Positions 1-8,987 of a stretch of DNA of 64,000 nt are shown here, piece after piece. Below the pieces are notes generated by a model that worked only from the letters and a program-made list of their open reading frames with translations, ran no database searches and was not told where the DNA came from. Location: the NCBI RefSeq assembly GCF_020906275.1, contig NZ_CP086727.1, positions 2,046,001-2,110,000 of the forward strand, in the 5' to 3' direction. Origin of the DNA: Parasphingorhabdus litoris DSM 22379. GTDB lineage: Bacteria > Pseudomonadota > Alphaproteobacteria > Sphingomonadales > Sphingomonadaceae. The translations under genes and the position numbers were made by a program. How positions within the stretch are numbered: position 1 is the first letter of the stretch; the number at the start of each line of letters is the position of its first letter.

Positions 1-3000
1 GCTTGCACCACCCAGCACAGAGGCTGTTGCATTGCCCTGCGCCGTCGTGATGGCGTCTTGCGCTGCAATCGCCGCGCCGACACTGTCGTGGGTAGCCGTG
101 CCAACCGTGAAAGTTGGCGCTGTGCCGGCAATTACATCGGCGCCGCCGCCAATGTAGCTGTTCGTATTACTCGCTACATCAAACAGTTGCGACCCATTAA
201 CGGCCTCGTCCGACGTCCCCGTCACAGCGCCATTTGACAGACCAGACAGCACCCGTGTGCCAGCTGTACCATCAAACTGAACCTCCATACCATCCGTGGC
301 AGCAGCAACCGTAATCGGCGCGCCGGCCGCAGCCTGCTGCACCAGACCGGCTGTACCGTTATTGATATTATTAATATTCGTCGTGTTGAAATCAACCTGT
401 TCGGTCACAACCTCAAATGCATCGTCAATATTATCGGCCGTATTGTTGTTGGGAGTCATGAATGACGGCGCGGTATAGTTACCGGCTGCGTCAAACACAT
501 CTTCACCAACCAGCATGTTGATATTGTCCGCCTGACTGGCCAGCTGGCGAACCGTGACCGCATCGGATAAATCGGCGCCGTCGGCGACGCCTTGAATCCG
601 GCGGTTGCCGACCGCCATAACGCTGCTTGGAAGCCCAGCTCCTGTACCATAGGCTGCGCCAACTGCTACCGAAGTATTCGAGTTCGAACCGATCGCTATA
701 GAGCCAGCGACATCAGCGATTGCACCGGTACCCAATGCCACTGCATTATTAGCTGTTGCTTGACTGGTCGAACCAAGGGATGTGGAACCATTTGCGGAAG
801 CCATCGCATCAATCCCGGATGCCAGGGCACCGACGCCATTAGCTGTGGTATTTCTTCCGACAGCCGTACCTGTAACGCTTGCAGTAGCCGCGGAACCCAA
901 AGCCGAGCTGTTGCCGCTCGCAGATGCCCCTTCTCCGAAGGCAATACTAGAGTTTCCGTTCGCGCTAGAATCACGACCGAAAGCAACTGATCCGTCTGCT
1001 GTTGAACTAGAATTGGTACCTATGGCGATGGAATCGTTACCTGACGCCTCACTATTCAACCCGCCGGCAAAGGACCGTGATTGGCTGGCTTCTGCTCCAG
1101 AGCCCAAAGCGACGCCTGCAAATCCGGTCGCTCGGGTACCGGCGCCAACTGCAAGAGATTGATTGGCAGAAGCAATCGCGCCATCACCGCCTGCCGAGGC
1201 ACTATCGCCGGTAGCCATCGGCGCAACAGTCGCCGTTGCTGAACTGGTTTCGAAATCTCCACCGGCCGCAGATGCAACAGTTTCCAAGGCATCCAACGCA
1301 CTTCCGACGTCATTATAATCCGTGCCATCGATATTATAAGTCGGGGCAGTGTTAGTTGTAATATCCGTACCACCGCCCAGATAGCTGCTGACAGTCGTAT
1401 TGTTGGCAAACAGTTGCGACCCATTAACAGCCTCATCCGATGCCGCCGTCACAGCGCCATCTGACAGTCCAGATAGAGTCCGGGTGCCCGCGGTGCCATC
1501 AAACTGAACCTCCATACCATCCGTGGCAGCAGCAACCGTAATCGGCGCGCCGGCCGCAGCCTGCTGCACCAAACCGGCAGTACCATTATTGATATTGGTG
1601 ACATCCGTGGAAATCTCATCAAACACCGCCTGTACCGTTGTCTGTGGAGTGCTGTCGTAAGTAAAGCCGCCCGTCACATCGCCGGTACTCGCATTATATG
1701 CGCTTGTTCCACCCAGCACAGAGGCTGTTGCATTGCCCTGCGCCGTCGTGATGGCGTCTTGCGCTGCAATCGCCGCGCCAACACTGTCGTGGGTAGCCGT
1801 GCCAACCGTGAAAGTTGGCGCTGTGCCGGCAATTACATCGGCGCCGCCGCCAATGTAGCTGTTCGTATTACTCGCTACATCAAACAGTTGCGACCCATTA
1901 ACAGCCTCATCCGATGCCGCCGTCACAGCGCCATCTGACAGTCCAGATAGAGTCCGGGTGCCCGCGGTGCCATCAAACTGAACCTCCATACCATCCGTGG
2001 CAGCAGCAACCGTAATCGGCGCGCCGGCCGCAGCCTGCTGCACCAGACCCGCTCCGCTATTGTTGATATTGGTGATATCCGTATTGATTTCATCAAACAC
2101 CGCCTGCACCGTTGCCTGCGCAGTACTGTCGTAAGTAAAGCCGCCCGTCACATCGCCGGTACTCGCATTATATGCGCTTGTTCCACCCAGCACAGAGGCT
2201 GTTGCATTGCCCTGCGCCGTCGTGATGGCGTCTTGCGCTGCAATCGCCGCGCCGACACTGTCGTGGGTAGCCGTGCCAACCGTGAAAGTTGGCGCTGTGC
2301 CGGCAATTACATCGGTGCCGCCGCCAATGTAGCTGTTCGTATTACTCGCTACGCCAAACAGTTGCGACCCATTAACGGCCTCATCCGACGCACTCGTCAC
2401 AGCGCCATTTGACAGACCAGACAGCACCCGTGTGCCAGCTGTACCGTCAAACTGAACCTCCGTACCATCCGTGGCAGCAGCAACCGTAATCGGCGCGCCG
2501 GCCGCAGCCTGCTGCACCAGACCCGCTCCGCTATTGTTGATATTGGTGATATCCGTATTGATTTCATCAAACACCGCCTGCACCGTTGCCTGCGCAGTAC
2601 TGTCGTAAGTAAAGCCGCCCGTCACATCGCCGGTACTCGCATTATATGCGCTTGTTCCACCCAGCACAGAGGCTGTTGCATTGCCCTGCGCCGTCGTGAT
2701 GGCGTCTTGCGCTGCAATCGCCGCGCCGACACTGTCGTGGGTAGCCGTGCCAACCGTGAAAGTTGGCGCTGTGCCGGCAATTACATCGGCGCCGCCGCCA
2801 ATGTAGCTGTTCGTATTACTCGCTACATCAAACAGTTGCGACCCATTAACGGCCTCATCCGACGTCCCCGTCACAGCGCCATTTGACAGACCAGACAGCA
2901 CCCGTGTGCCAGCTGTACCGTCAAACTGAACCTCCGTACCATCCGTGGCAGCAGCAACCGTAATCGGCGCGCCGGCCGCAGCCTGCTGCACCAGACCCGC

Positions 3001-5130
3001 TCCGCTATTGTTGATATTGGTTGTGTTGGTATTAACCTGCGCCGTGACTCTCTGAAATGCTTCGGTCACATTGTCAGCCGTCCCGCCATTGGGGGTTGTG
3101 AAGCTTGGCAGGGTTCCTGCCAGCACATTACCGCTACCCACCAGCGCATCGATATTATTGGTTACACCAGCAAGCTGCGACCCATTAATCGCTTCATCCG
3201 ACGTCCCCGTCACAGCGCCATCTGACAGTCCAGATAGAGTCCGGGTGCCCGCGGTGCCATCAAACTGAACCTCCATACCATCCGTGGCAGCAGCAACCGT
3301 AATCGGCGCGCCGGCCGCAGCCTGCTGCACCAAACCGGCAGTACCATTGTTGATATTGGTGATATCCGTATTGATTTCATCAAACACCGCCTGCACCGTT
3401 GACTGTGGAGTGCTGTCGTAAGTAAAGCCGCCCGTCACATCGCCGGTACTCGCATTATATGCGCTTGTTCCACCCAGCACAGAGGCTGTCGTGTTACCTT
3501 GATTGGTAACAATAGTATCCTGTGCGTTCAGCGCACCGCCGACAGTTATCTGAGCAACCGTACCGACGGTCGCGATAGTTGCGTCTGTCGCGTCGCCATT
3601 GGCATCAATCAGGTTAGCCGCCCCCAAAAGCGCATCAATCTGGTCCACCTGATCGGAAAGCTGAGCAACATTGACCGCATCTGTGGCATTTACACCTCCA
3701 GAAACGCCCTGAATCCGACGGTTGCCGATCGCCATAACGCTGCCCGGAGCCGCGGCCTGCGTGCCATAGGCCAAGCCGCCTGCCGCGACGGTTGTCGAAC
3801 CTTGACCAAGGGCTACATCACCCACCGCCGTGGCAGCCGCATCCCTACCAATTGCAACCGCATTTTCGCCGGAAGCCGTTGAGTCAAAACCTGCTGCAAT
3901 GGAGAATTCACCGCTGGCTTCCGAACGAAGACCGATCGCCGCCGAAGACTGAGCTGAGGCCTCTGCAAATGCACCCAGCGCCAGCGAACGAGTACCCGAG
4001 GCAACCGCACCATCACCGCCTGCTGACGAACCGTTACCTGACGCGTCTGCCGGCGGCGCACCGCCGAAATTGCTGGTCACGAAGTCACCACCGCCCGAGC
4101 CGCCGGTCATCGCCGCCGCCTCAATCGCTTCCTGAACCGTCCTATAGGCCGTGCCGCCAACGGTTGCGACTATGCCGTCGGTTCTGATACCATTGGGACC
4201 AATCAGATCGTTGCTACCGATCAGTGCATCAATTTGCTCCGCCTGATTCGACAGCTGGGCGACGTTGACCGCATCACCCGCATCTGCGCCCGGCGCAACG
4301 TTAGTAATCCGGCGCACAGTATAGGCTCCACCGCCTACAGATACCTGAGTCTGCACCGTCGCACCACCGACGCTATAAGCTGTACCGGAGACAGAAGCGG
4401 TATTTGTTGACGCAGCGCCAAGGGCGACATTACCCGCAGTACCGCTGACGCGTGCAGTGCTGCCAAGGGCCGCCCCGTCCACAATGTCCGCCCCCGAACT
4501 CTGACCAATCGCCACTCCGCGCTCGGCAGTGGTCACAGCCAAAACCCCCACAGAAATACCCCGACTGGCAACAGCATCTACTCGGGCAGAAGGTCCTATC
4601 GCTGTCGTGTTTGCTCCAAGAGCGTTTGCGGATGAACCGATTGCCGTGGAGACATTTAACGCCCTGGCCTGGACTCCGACAGCGACCGTCCTGGATCCCT
4701 CAGCCCTAGCTCTGTTACCGATCGCAGTAGATTCCACACCGCTGGCCACGACATCGAAACCCATAGCTAATGATGATTCAGCAAGGGCCTGCGCGTCGAT
4801 GCCGCAAGCGACAGAATTTTCATCTTGGGCCACGGAACCGGAAGCGACATTATCACCGGTACCGCCCGGCTGGTCAATAGTCCGGCAGACTACCGTCGCC
4901 ATCGCAGTATCAGTGGGCACGACCATCATCGTGCCCGCGAACATCGTTGAAAGCGCAAGCGCCGACGCACTTGCACCTGCAAAAAGACCGCCAAATAGAC
5001 GCGAAGAAGGCGCATAGCTGCCCGCGCCGCCATCAACCTTTACAATACGGCCGCCCTGACTCTGGTGGAATATGCTCTCACGGAAATCATTGGCGCGGAA
5101 ATCGTCGGATTTGATGGTTGATACAGTCAC
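1..5130 (-). CDS. Giant YadA-like trimeric autotransporter adhesin (C-terminus beyond window)
   Basis: The frame is open for 1710 codons from a GTG at 5130 to the window edge, so the C-terminal membrane anchor is not seen. The start is chosen from AGGGAG nine bases upstream. Residues 1 to about 80 look like a long signal region: a polar start, then an Ala/Leu-rich hydrophobic stretch (GLFAGASASALALSTMFAG) ending near TAMA. Three blocks of YadA-head-type repeats (motifs such as AIGxxAxAxG) lie at about residues 85-260, 365-470 and 1300-1500. Each is closed by a neck motif such as RRITNV or NRRIQGV followed by DAVNVAQL. Between them are stalk segments with VNGSQL motifs. The family forms outer-membrane trimers that mediate attachment or autoagglutination; which surface is bound cannot be read here. 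Stalk DNA is highly repetitive. Family assignment is firm; total length is unknown. Confidence 0.9.
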   Translation of the reverse strand, partial: MTVSTIKSDDFRANDFRESIFHQSQGGRIVKVDGGAGSYAPSSRLFGGLFAGASASALALSTMFAGTMMVVPTDTAMATVVCRTIDQPGGTGDNVASGSVAQDENSVACGIDAQALAESSLAMGFDVVASGVESTAIGNRARAEGSRTVAVGVQARALNVSTAIGSSANALGANTTAIGPSARVDAVASRGISVGVLAVTTAERGVAIGQSSGADIVDGAALGSTARVSGTAGNVALGAASTNTASVSGTAYSVGGATVQTQVSVGGGAYTVRRITNVAPGADAGDAVNVAQLSNQAEQIDALIGSNDLIGPNGIRTDGIVATVGGTAYRTVQEAIEAAAMTGGSGGGDFVTSNFGGAPPADASGNGSSAGGDGAVASGTRSLALGAFAEASAQSSAAIGLRSEASGEFSIAAGFDSTASGENAVAIGRDAAATAVGDVALGQGSTTVAAGGLAYGTQAAAPGSVMAIGNRRIQGVSGGVNATDAVNVAQLSDQVDQIDALLGAANLIDANGDATDATIATVGTVAQITVGGALNAQDTIVTNQGNTTASVLGGTSAYNASTGDVTGGFTYDSTPQSTVQAVFDEINTDITNINNGTAGLVQQAAAGAPITVAAATDGMEVQFDGTAGTRTLSGLSDGAVTGTSDEAINGSQLAGVTNNIDALVGSGNVLAGTLPSFTTPNGGTADNVTEAFQRVTAQVNTNTTNINNSGAGLVQQAAAGAPITVAAATDGTEVQFDGTAGTRVLSGLSNGAVTGTSDEAVNGSQLFDVASNTNSYIGGGADVIAGTAPTFTVGTATHDSVGAAIAAQDAITTAQGNATASVLGGTSAYNASTGDVTGGFTYDSTAQATVQAVFDEINTDITNINNSGAGLVQQAAAGAPITVAAATDGTEVQFDGTAGTRVLSGLSNGAVTSASDEAVNGSQLFGVASNTNSYIGGGTDVIAGTAPTFTVGTATHDSVGAAIAAQDAITTAQGNATASVLGGTSAYNASTGDVTGGFTYDSTAQATVQAVFDEINTDITNINNSGAGLVQQAAAGAPITVAAATDGMEVQFDGTAGTRTLSGLSDGAVTAASDEAVNGSQLFDVASNTNSYIGGGADVIAGTAPTFTVGTATHDSVGAAIAAQDAITTAQGNATASVLGGTSAYNASTGDVTGGFTYDSTPQTTVQAVFDEISTDVTNINNGTAGLVQQAAAGAPITVAAATDGMEVQFDGTAGTRTLSGLSDGAVTAASDEAVNGSQLFANNTTVSSYLGGGTDITTNTAPTYNIDGTDYNDVGSALDALETVASAAGGDFETSSATATVAPMATGDSASAGGDGAIASANQSLAVGAGTRATGFAGVALGSGAEASQSRSFAGGLNSEASGNDSIAIGTNSSSTADGSVAFGRDSSANGNSSIAFGEGASASGNSSALGSAATASVTGTAVGRNTTANGVGALASGIDAMASANGSTSLGSTSQATANNAVALGTGAIADVAGSIAIGSNSNTSVAVGAAYGTGAGLPSSVMAVGNRRIQGVADGADLSDAVTVRQLASQADNINMLVGEDVFDAAGNYTAPSFMTPNNNTADNIDDAFEVVTEQVDFNTTNINNINNGTAGLVQQAAAGAPITVAAATDGMEVQFDGTAGTRVLSGLSNGAVTGTSDEAVNGSQLFDVASNTNSYIGGGADVIAGTAPTFTVGTATHDSVGAAIAAQDAITTAQGNATASVLGGAS
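1701..3021 (-). repeat. 474-bp tandem repeats in the adhesin stalk
   Basis: The segment beginning cgcttgttcc recurs at 1701, 2175 and 2649, exactly 474 bases (158 codons) apart. The third copy is partial, diverging after about 3021. Parts of the same unit also occur at 1-360, 1490-1700 and 3240-3480. The copies differ by scattered substitutions that come in blocks (for example, two alternative versions of the stretch around 1911-1980 and 2385-2455), as expected from recombination between repeats. The period is a multiple of three, so gain or loss of units keeps the frame. Confidence 0.9.
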
Positions 5131-5205
5131 TGAAAAATTCTCCCTGAACTTCAAAAAATAGATATTGGAATATGTGGAATTGGATATAGAGCTTGTGCCG
5201 CAGGC

Positions 5206-5343
5206 CTAACCCGCTCCGGCCAGCAGCCGGCATGTGCCGAATCCGAAAGTCACGGAATACTGGCGATCGAGATCAGGTTTTGGTCCTGCGTCCGGCCCAA
5301 ATTCTCGAAGGAACGCCGGTCCGGCCAATTCAAAAGACATCAT
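5206..5343 (-). CDS. Small ORF (45 aa) upstream of the adhesin
   Basis: An ORF of 46 codons starts at ATG-ATG (5343/5340) and ends at TAG (5208-5206). It is preceded by AAGGAG seven bases upstream of the first ATG, one of the best ribosome sites in this region. The peptide begins MMSFELAGPAF and ends LLAGAG; it has one cysteine, no clear signal peptide and no membrane segment. It lies on the same strand and in exactly the same frame as the adhesin, with only the TAG and 25 sense codons between them. It could be a leader peptide, a small independent protein or a fossil N-terminal extension of the adhesin. I do not recognise the family. Confidence 0.5.
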   Translation of the reverse strand: MMSFELAGPAFLREFGPDAGPKPDLDRQYSVTFGFGTCRLLAGAG

Positions 5344-5377
5344 TGCTAACTCCTTGTTACGAGAGCCGGATTAGCAA
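5343..5377 (-). promoter_or_regulatory. Inverted repeat framing the small-ORF ribosome site
   Basis: Seven-base arms ttgctaa (5343-5349) and ttagcaa (5371-5377) are separated by 21 bases. On the minus-strand transcript the loop contains AAGGAG and the second arm abuts the ATG, so a hairpin here could occlude or present the ribosome site. The stem is short and functional meaning is inferred only. Confidence 0.3.
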
Positions 5378-5924
5378 CGATCAGTTGGTGATGAACAATT
5401 CCATGAAGTATAAAATTAATAACCAAATGGAATATTATAAAAATACCCATTGTCAGTGGAATATAATTCCATCAAGAGCAGTTTTCATAACTTATCGGAA
5501 TAGGCATTTAATCCGATTTAGTTTGTAAAATTTGGTATTTTTTTGACCATCGCGGGAAACAGGGACTTTACCAATGCAAGAACTCAACTTGAAAGATCGC
5601 AGACGACCAAGCTTAAGAAATTCTGGAAAATTTAAGAAACGACGAGCTGTCCAGTCATTTGAACATGGACATTTTTGTTGCTTGCCTCATCCTATCTATG
5701 GCGACAATCGATCGAGCATGTTTGGCGGAATTGCCAAATGGAGAGCAGGGTCTTGGCCATTTATCCAGCCATAAAATTACCACCTAATCATCGAGGATAT
5801 TGCGCCATAACCTGATCGTCATATCATCATTTGACGGGTTTGCACGGTCAAAAGACCGCTGTCGCAATTATCAAGTCTTCCCCCAAAAGCACTGACAAAT
5901 TGTCAGACTATTGACTGGTAAACG
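5378..5924. other. AT-rich intergenic region between adhesin operon and LysR gene
   Basis: No gene with a credible ribosome site was found. 5390-5560 is strongly AT-rich and probably holds the promoter for the minus-strand small ORF and adhesin. TATAAT-like hexamers occur, but none has a convincing -35 at the right distance. A dyad, ctgaca-aat-tgtcag (5892-5906), lies 18 bases before the LysR start and is a candidate autoregulatory operator. Confidence 0.5.
5892..5906 (+). promoter_or_regulatory. Palindromic candidate operator before first LysR gene
   Basis: CTGACA and TGTCAG form perfect six-base arms around a three-base centre, immediately upstream of the LysR start. The corresponding position before the second LysR gene keeps only the left half (CTGACA), although the following bases (TTGAxTGGTAAA) are shared. 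LysR regulators usually bind interrupted dyads near their own promoter; binding here is inferred. Confidence 0.35.
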
Positions 5925-6839
5925 ATGGAACTTTCACGCCTTCAAGTCTTTCTAGCTGTAATGGATTGTCGAAATTTTGCGAAGGCCGCTGATGTTATGG
6001 GCATGTCCCAGCCAGCGATCAGCAAGAATATCAAAAAGCTGGAAGACCACCTAGATGTAAAGCTTTTCGAACGCGGCCGTCATGGTGCGGAACCAACCAA
6101 ATATGCCGAAGCTATCGAACGACGTGCAAAACTACTCCTCACAGAAAGCCGCTTGATCCAAGCAGAAGTGGAAGCATTGCGCGGCTCGCACAAAGGACAG
6201 TTGATGATAGGCGGTGCACCACCATTCATGTCCAAAATATTACCAGAAGCGCTGCATCTGTTTCGCAAACGTTGGCCTGAAGTCCATATCCATGTGGATC
6301 ACGGACTGTCTCCTTTGCTTTTTTCCGCGCTGGAGCGCGGCCAGTTTGATTTTATCGTATCCATCCCACCAGTCCACCTGCTTCACAATGAACTGACCAG
6401 CATAGAATTAAAGTATAAACACGAACGCAGCTTGGTCATGCGACGCGATCATCCTCTCAGCAGGACCGATGATGTCAGCCTGGAACAGCTGGCAAAATAT
6501 CCGTGGGTAGTTGCGCGGGGGCTGGGTAACTGGAAAAAAATCAGCAGCGTGTTCCTGATGGCTGGATTGGAACCGCCCAAAATAGCCATCGAGACCACTT
6601 CTAATACTCTCACCAAGGCCCTCATTGAACAGGACAACTATATCTGTGGTCTCAACAAGGACATATTCGATCTGGAAGAGCAAAATGGCATCTTGACCTG
6701 TCGGTCTCATAAATCCCTTTTTAAACCACGCACTGCTTATATTACCCACCGTCGCCGCAGCCCCTTGTCCGCTCCAGCACGAAACATGATAGAGATCATC
6801 AAAAATGTTTGCCGGACACTCTACGAGGCTACTCCTTGA
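5925..6839 (+). CDS. LysR-family transcriptional regulator (copy 1)
   Basis: This 304-residue protein has a normal LysR length. Residues 1-60 form the winged helix-turn-helix (SRLQVFLAV, then FAKAADV and SQPAISKNIKKLE), followed by a linker helix (RAKLLLTES) and the type-2 periplasmic-binding-like effector domain from about residue 90. It sits divergent from the adhesin and small ORF, which makes them candidate targets, and is followed 446 bases later by a close paralogue in the same direction. By eye the two proteins share roughly 70 percent of residues, with the DNA-binding part nearly identical, so they probably recognise the same sites while sensing different ligands. The ligand is unknown. 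The start is supported by similarity to the paralogue; no strong Shine-Dalgarno sequence is visible. Confidence 0.9.
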   Translation: MELSRLQVFLAVMDCRNFAKAADVMGMSQPAISKNIKKLEDHLDVKLFERGRHGAEPTKYAEAIERRAKLLLTESRLIQAEVEALRGSHKGQLMIGGAPPFMSKILPEALHLFRKRWPEVHIHVDHGLSPLLFSALERGQFDFIVSIPPVHLLHNELTSIELKYKHERSLVMRRDHPLSRTDDVSLEQLAKYPWVVARGLGNWKKISSVFLMAGLEPPKIAIETTSNTLTKALIEQDNYICGLNKDIFDLEEQNGILTCRSHKSLFKPRTAYITHRRRSPLSAPARNMIEIIKNVCRTLYEATP

Positions 6840-7285
6840 GAGCATGAATTTTTCCAAACGGAGATATATGTTCATAAAGCTTCAGAGGAAAGAAACCCAA
6901 TTTGTACGTCGAAATCAGATGGTACCGTTAAAAACGGCTGAATCTTGGTAATCTGGATCTTGTCATACTAGAAATCATAGGCACAAATATTCAGCGATAA
7001 TTTGATCGAGATTTCCGACATTTGCCGGCCCTTAATAATAGCTTTGTGAATACATGTTCCCAAAGCAATACTAACTCTTCTCGAAGTGCTTACCTAAACC
7101 TCCCTACCCAATTTTCCCAAAAAACTACCCATATTTCGCTTTGCCATTCCTCCTCGTAGCGCTGAAAAAGGTCAAAATGAACCTGGATGGCGCATCACAT
7201 GATTGTAAATTCAACTTTTTCCGCAAGCGAAGCGCTCGTTGTCATGGTCATTCTGACAACTTGCCCGGGCGTTGATTGGTAAATG
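6840..7285. other. Intergenic region between the LysR paralogues
   Basis: About 445 bases without a supported gene. The last 33 bases resemble the region just before the first LysR gene, showing that the duplication included the start region. No clear terminator or promoter was identified. Confidence 0.5.
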
Positions 7286-8227
7286 ATGGAACTTTCACGA
7301 CTCCAAGTCTTTCTAGCTGTAATGGATTCTCGCAACTTCGCGCGAGCGGCAGATGTTATTGGCATATCGCAACCAGCAATCAGCAAGAATATCAAGAAGC
7401 TGGAAGATCACTTTGACGTAAAACTGTTTGAACGCGGGCGGCATGGAGCAGAACCAACAAAATATGCCGAAGCTATCGAACGACGCGCAAAATTACTCCT
7501 AACAGAAAGCCGTTTGATAAAGGGCGAGGTAGAAGCATTGCGTGACACACACAAAGGACAGTTGGTGATAGGGAGTGCACCGCCTTTCATGCCAAAAATA
7601 TTACCCGAATCCCTTCATTTGTTTCGGAGACGCTGGCCGGATGTTCACATCAATATCGATCAAGGCATATCAACGACTTTGTTTCCAGCACTGGAGCAGG
7701 GAGAGTTTGATTTCATCGTTTCGCTGCCGCCTGCACGACTGTTGCACGATGAATTAAGCAGTATAGAGTTAGTGTATCGGCATGAACAGCGTTTGGTTGT
7801 ACGCCCAGAACATCCCTTGTGCAGAAACAACAATATTGATCTGGAACATCTTGCAAAATATCCTTGGGTTGTTACGCGAGGGCTTGGCGATTGGCAGAAA
7901 ATCAGCAGTAACTTCCTGATGGCTGGACTGGCCCCACCAAAAATAGCCACAGAAACTACGTCCGACGCCCTCACCAAAGCGCTGGTTAAACAGAACGACT
8001 ATATCTGCGCGCTCAACAATGATATATTTGCGTTGGAAGAAAAAAGCGGCACTTTGATGAGGTTGTCGCACCCCTGCCTGTTTGAACCACGCCAAGCCTA
8101 TATAACGTATCGCCGCCGCAGCCCCTTGTCCGCTCCAGCACGAAACATGATCGAAATAATCAAAAAATCTGCCAAATATTTCACCGAAGAAGGTACGGAA
8201 CATATTCAAAGCTCAAGCCTGCAGTAG
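7286..8227 (+). CDS. LysR-family transcriptional regulator (copy 2)
   Basis: This is a 313-residue paralogue of the preceding LysR protein. The helix-turn-helix (FARAADVIGISQPAISKN) is almost the same, while the effector domain differs at many sites and the C-terminus is about nine residues longer. Two ATGs are adjacent (7283 and 7286); the second is chosen because it aligns with the start of copy 1. The pair looks like an old tandem duplication rather than a recent one, since the DNA has diverged at many positions, including outside third-codon positions. Its effector and targets are unknown; the adhesin region and the neighbouring paralogue are the nearest candidates. Downstream there is no functional gene on the same strand. 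Confidence 0.9.
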   Translation: MELSRLQVFLAVMDSRNFARAADVIGISQPAISKNIKKLEDHFDVKLFERGRHGAEPTKYAEAIERRAKLLLTESRLIKGEVEALRDTHKGQLVIGSAPPFMPKILPESLHLFRRRWPDVHINIDQGISTTLFPALEQGEFDFIVSLPPARLLHDELSSIELVYRHEQRLVVRPEHPLCRNNNIDLEHLAKYPWVVTRGLGDWQKISSNFLMAGLAPPKIATETTSDALTKALVKQNDYICALNNDIFALEEKSGTLMRLSHPCLFEPRQAYITYRRRSPLSAPARNMIEIIKKSAKYFTEEGTEHIQSSSLQ

Positions 8228-8674
8228 CCTGAATCCGATCAATCGTCGCCCATCATTCGAAAATACTTTCCTGACAAGAACCCAAATTCTTGGCAATGAA
8301 ACTCAAAAAATCATGCAGTTGACTCAGCCTAGACAACAGGGAGTCGTTCTCCCGCCAAGATATGCCTTTGGTCAAGGTAACCCAATCATGGGCATCGGTA
8401 CTATCAACAAGCGAAAAACTAAAACTCGCATGAGCGCAAAAGTCTATCTCAAAAACTGTATTGACCGTGTCAGGTTGGTCAAAAAGCGCCCCAAGACGCG
8501 TCGCGAATATTTGGGGATATTACCGTCAGATTACTGCGGAGATTAATTCAGCTACCACCGCTCTAATATGGGTATATTTATCGGGATAATTTTTTGGTAT
8601 ATGTATGAATAACTGTTATATCCTAATAATACTTGAATTTGTGGCGGAGAGACACTCCGTTTTGCATATCCGTA
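8228..8674. other. Non-coding stretch downstream of LysR copy 2
   Basis: No convincing gene was found. A 77-codon open frame at 8313-8546 (plus) has no ribosome site and no recognisable domain. The region around 8550-8640 is AT-rich. It may be decayed sequence continuous with the pseudogene on its right. Confidence 0.45.
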
Positions 8675-8818
8675 TCAGAAAACCGGCGAAAACTGCATGT
8701 CGCGCACAGCGACCTTTTCGACAATTGCATCCGAGGGAAGCGCATTCTCATAGACCTGAAGGAGGTGGGATGAATATCGTCCGTCGTCCGGATGACCATC
8801 AAGCAAAACTATGCGCAT
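8675..8818 (-). pseudogene. Truncated flavodoxin-like NAD(P)H oxidoreductase fragment
   Basis: A minus-strand frame starting at ATG 8818 encodes 47 residues resembling the N-terminus of the NAD(P)H quinone reductase / flavodoxin-like fold family. It opens with a beta strand and a nucleotide loop (MRIVLLDGHPDDGRYSSHLL), then a helix and the strand VEKVAVRDMQF, where intact members continue for about 140 more residues. Here a TGA follows at once. The next codons in frame (GYAKRSVSPPQIQ) may be residual homology, after which nothing recognisable remains. It is read as a gene broken by a stop and then deleted or decayed. Confidence 0.5.
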
Positions 8819-8987
8819 TTGTCTCAGGTGCCCCACATTTGTAGTTTCGATAGAATGCTCTACACTAAACAACATCTTGTCGAGGGCAATCAATTCATCG
8901 AACGGGAGTGATACGAACCGGTAGCTCTAAAATTGGAGCGTCCTCTTTTGCGCCCAAAACGGACATTAACTCGCATTCCCCGATCAC

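Noticed and set aside
592..1436. Open frames on both strands inside the adhesin region
   Set aside because: The single minus-strand frame from 5130 stays open through this stretch and has YadA head and neck motifs; the other frames are low-complexity shadows.
1..3500. Regular repeats considered as a CRISPR array
   Set aside because: The units are 474 bases, coding and in frame throughout; there are no short palindromic repeats with unique spacers and no cas genes.
5193..5528. Plus-strand 111-codon frame
   Set aside because: No ribosome site, crosses a strongly AT-rich stretch and conflicts with the better-supported minus-strand small ORF.
8313..8546. Plus-strand 77-codon frame after LysR copy 2
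   Set aside because: No ribosome site, odd composition and no family resemblance.
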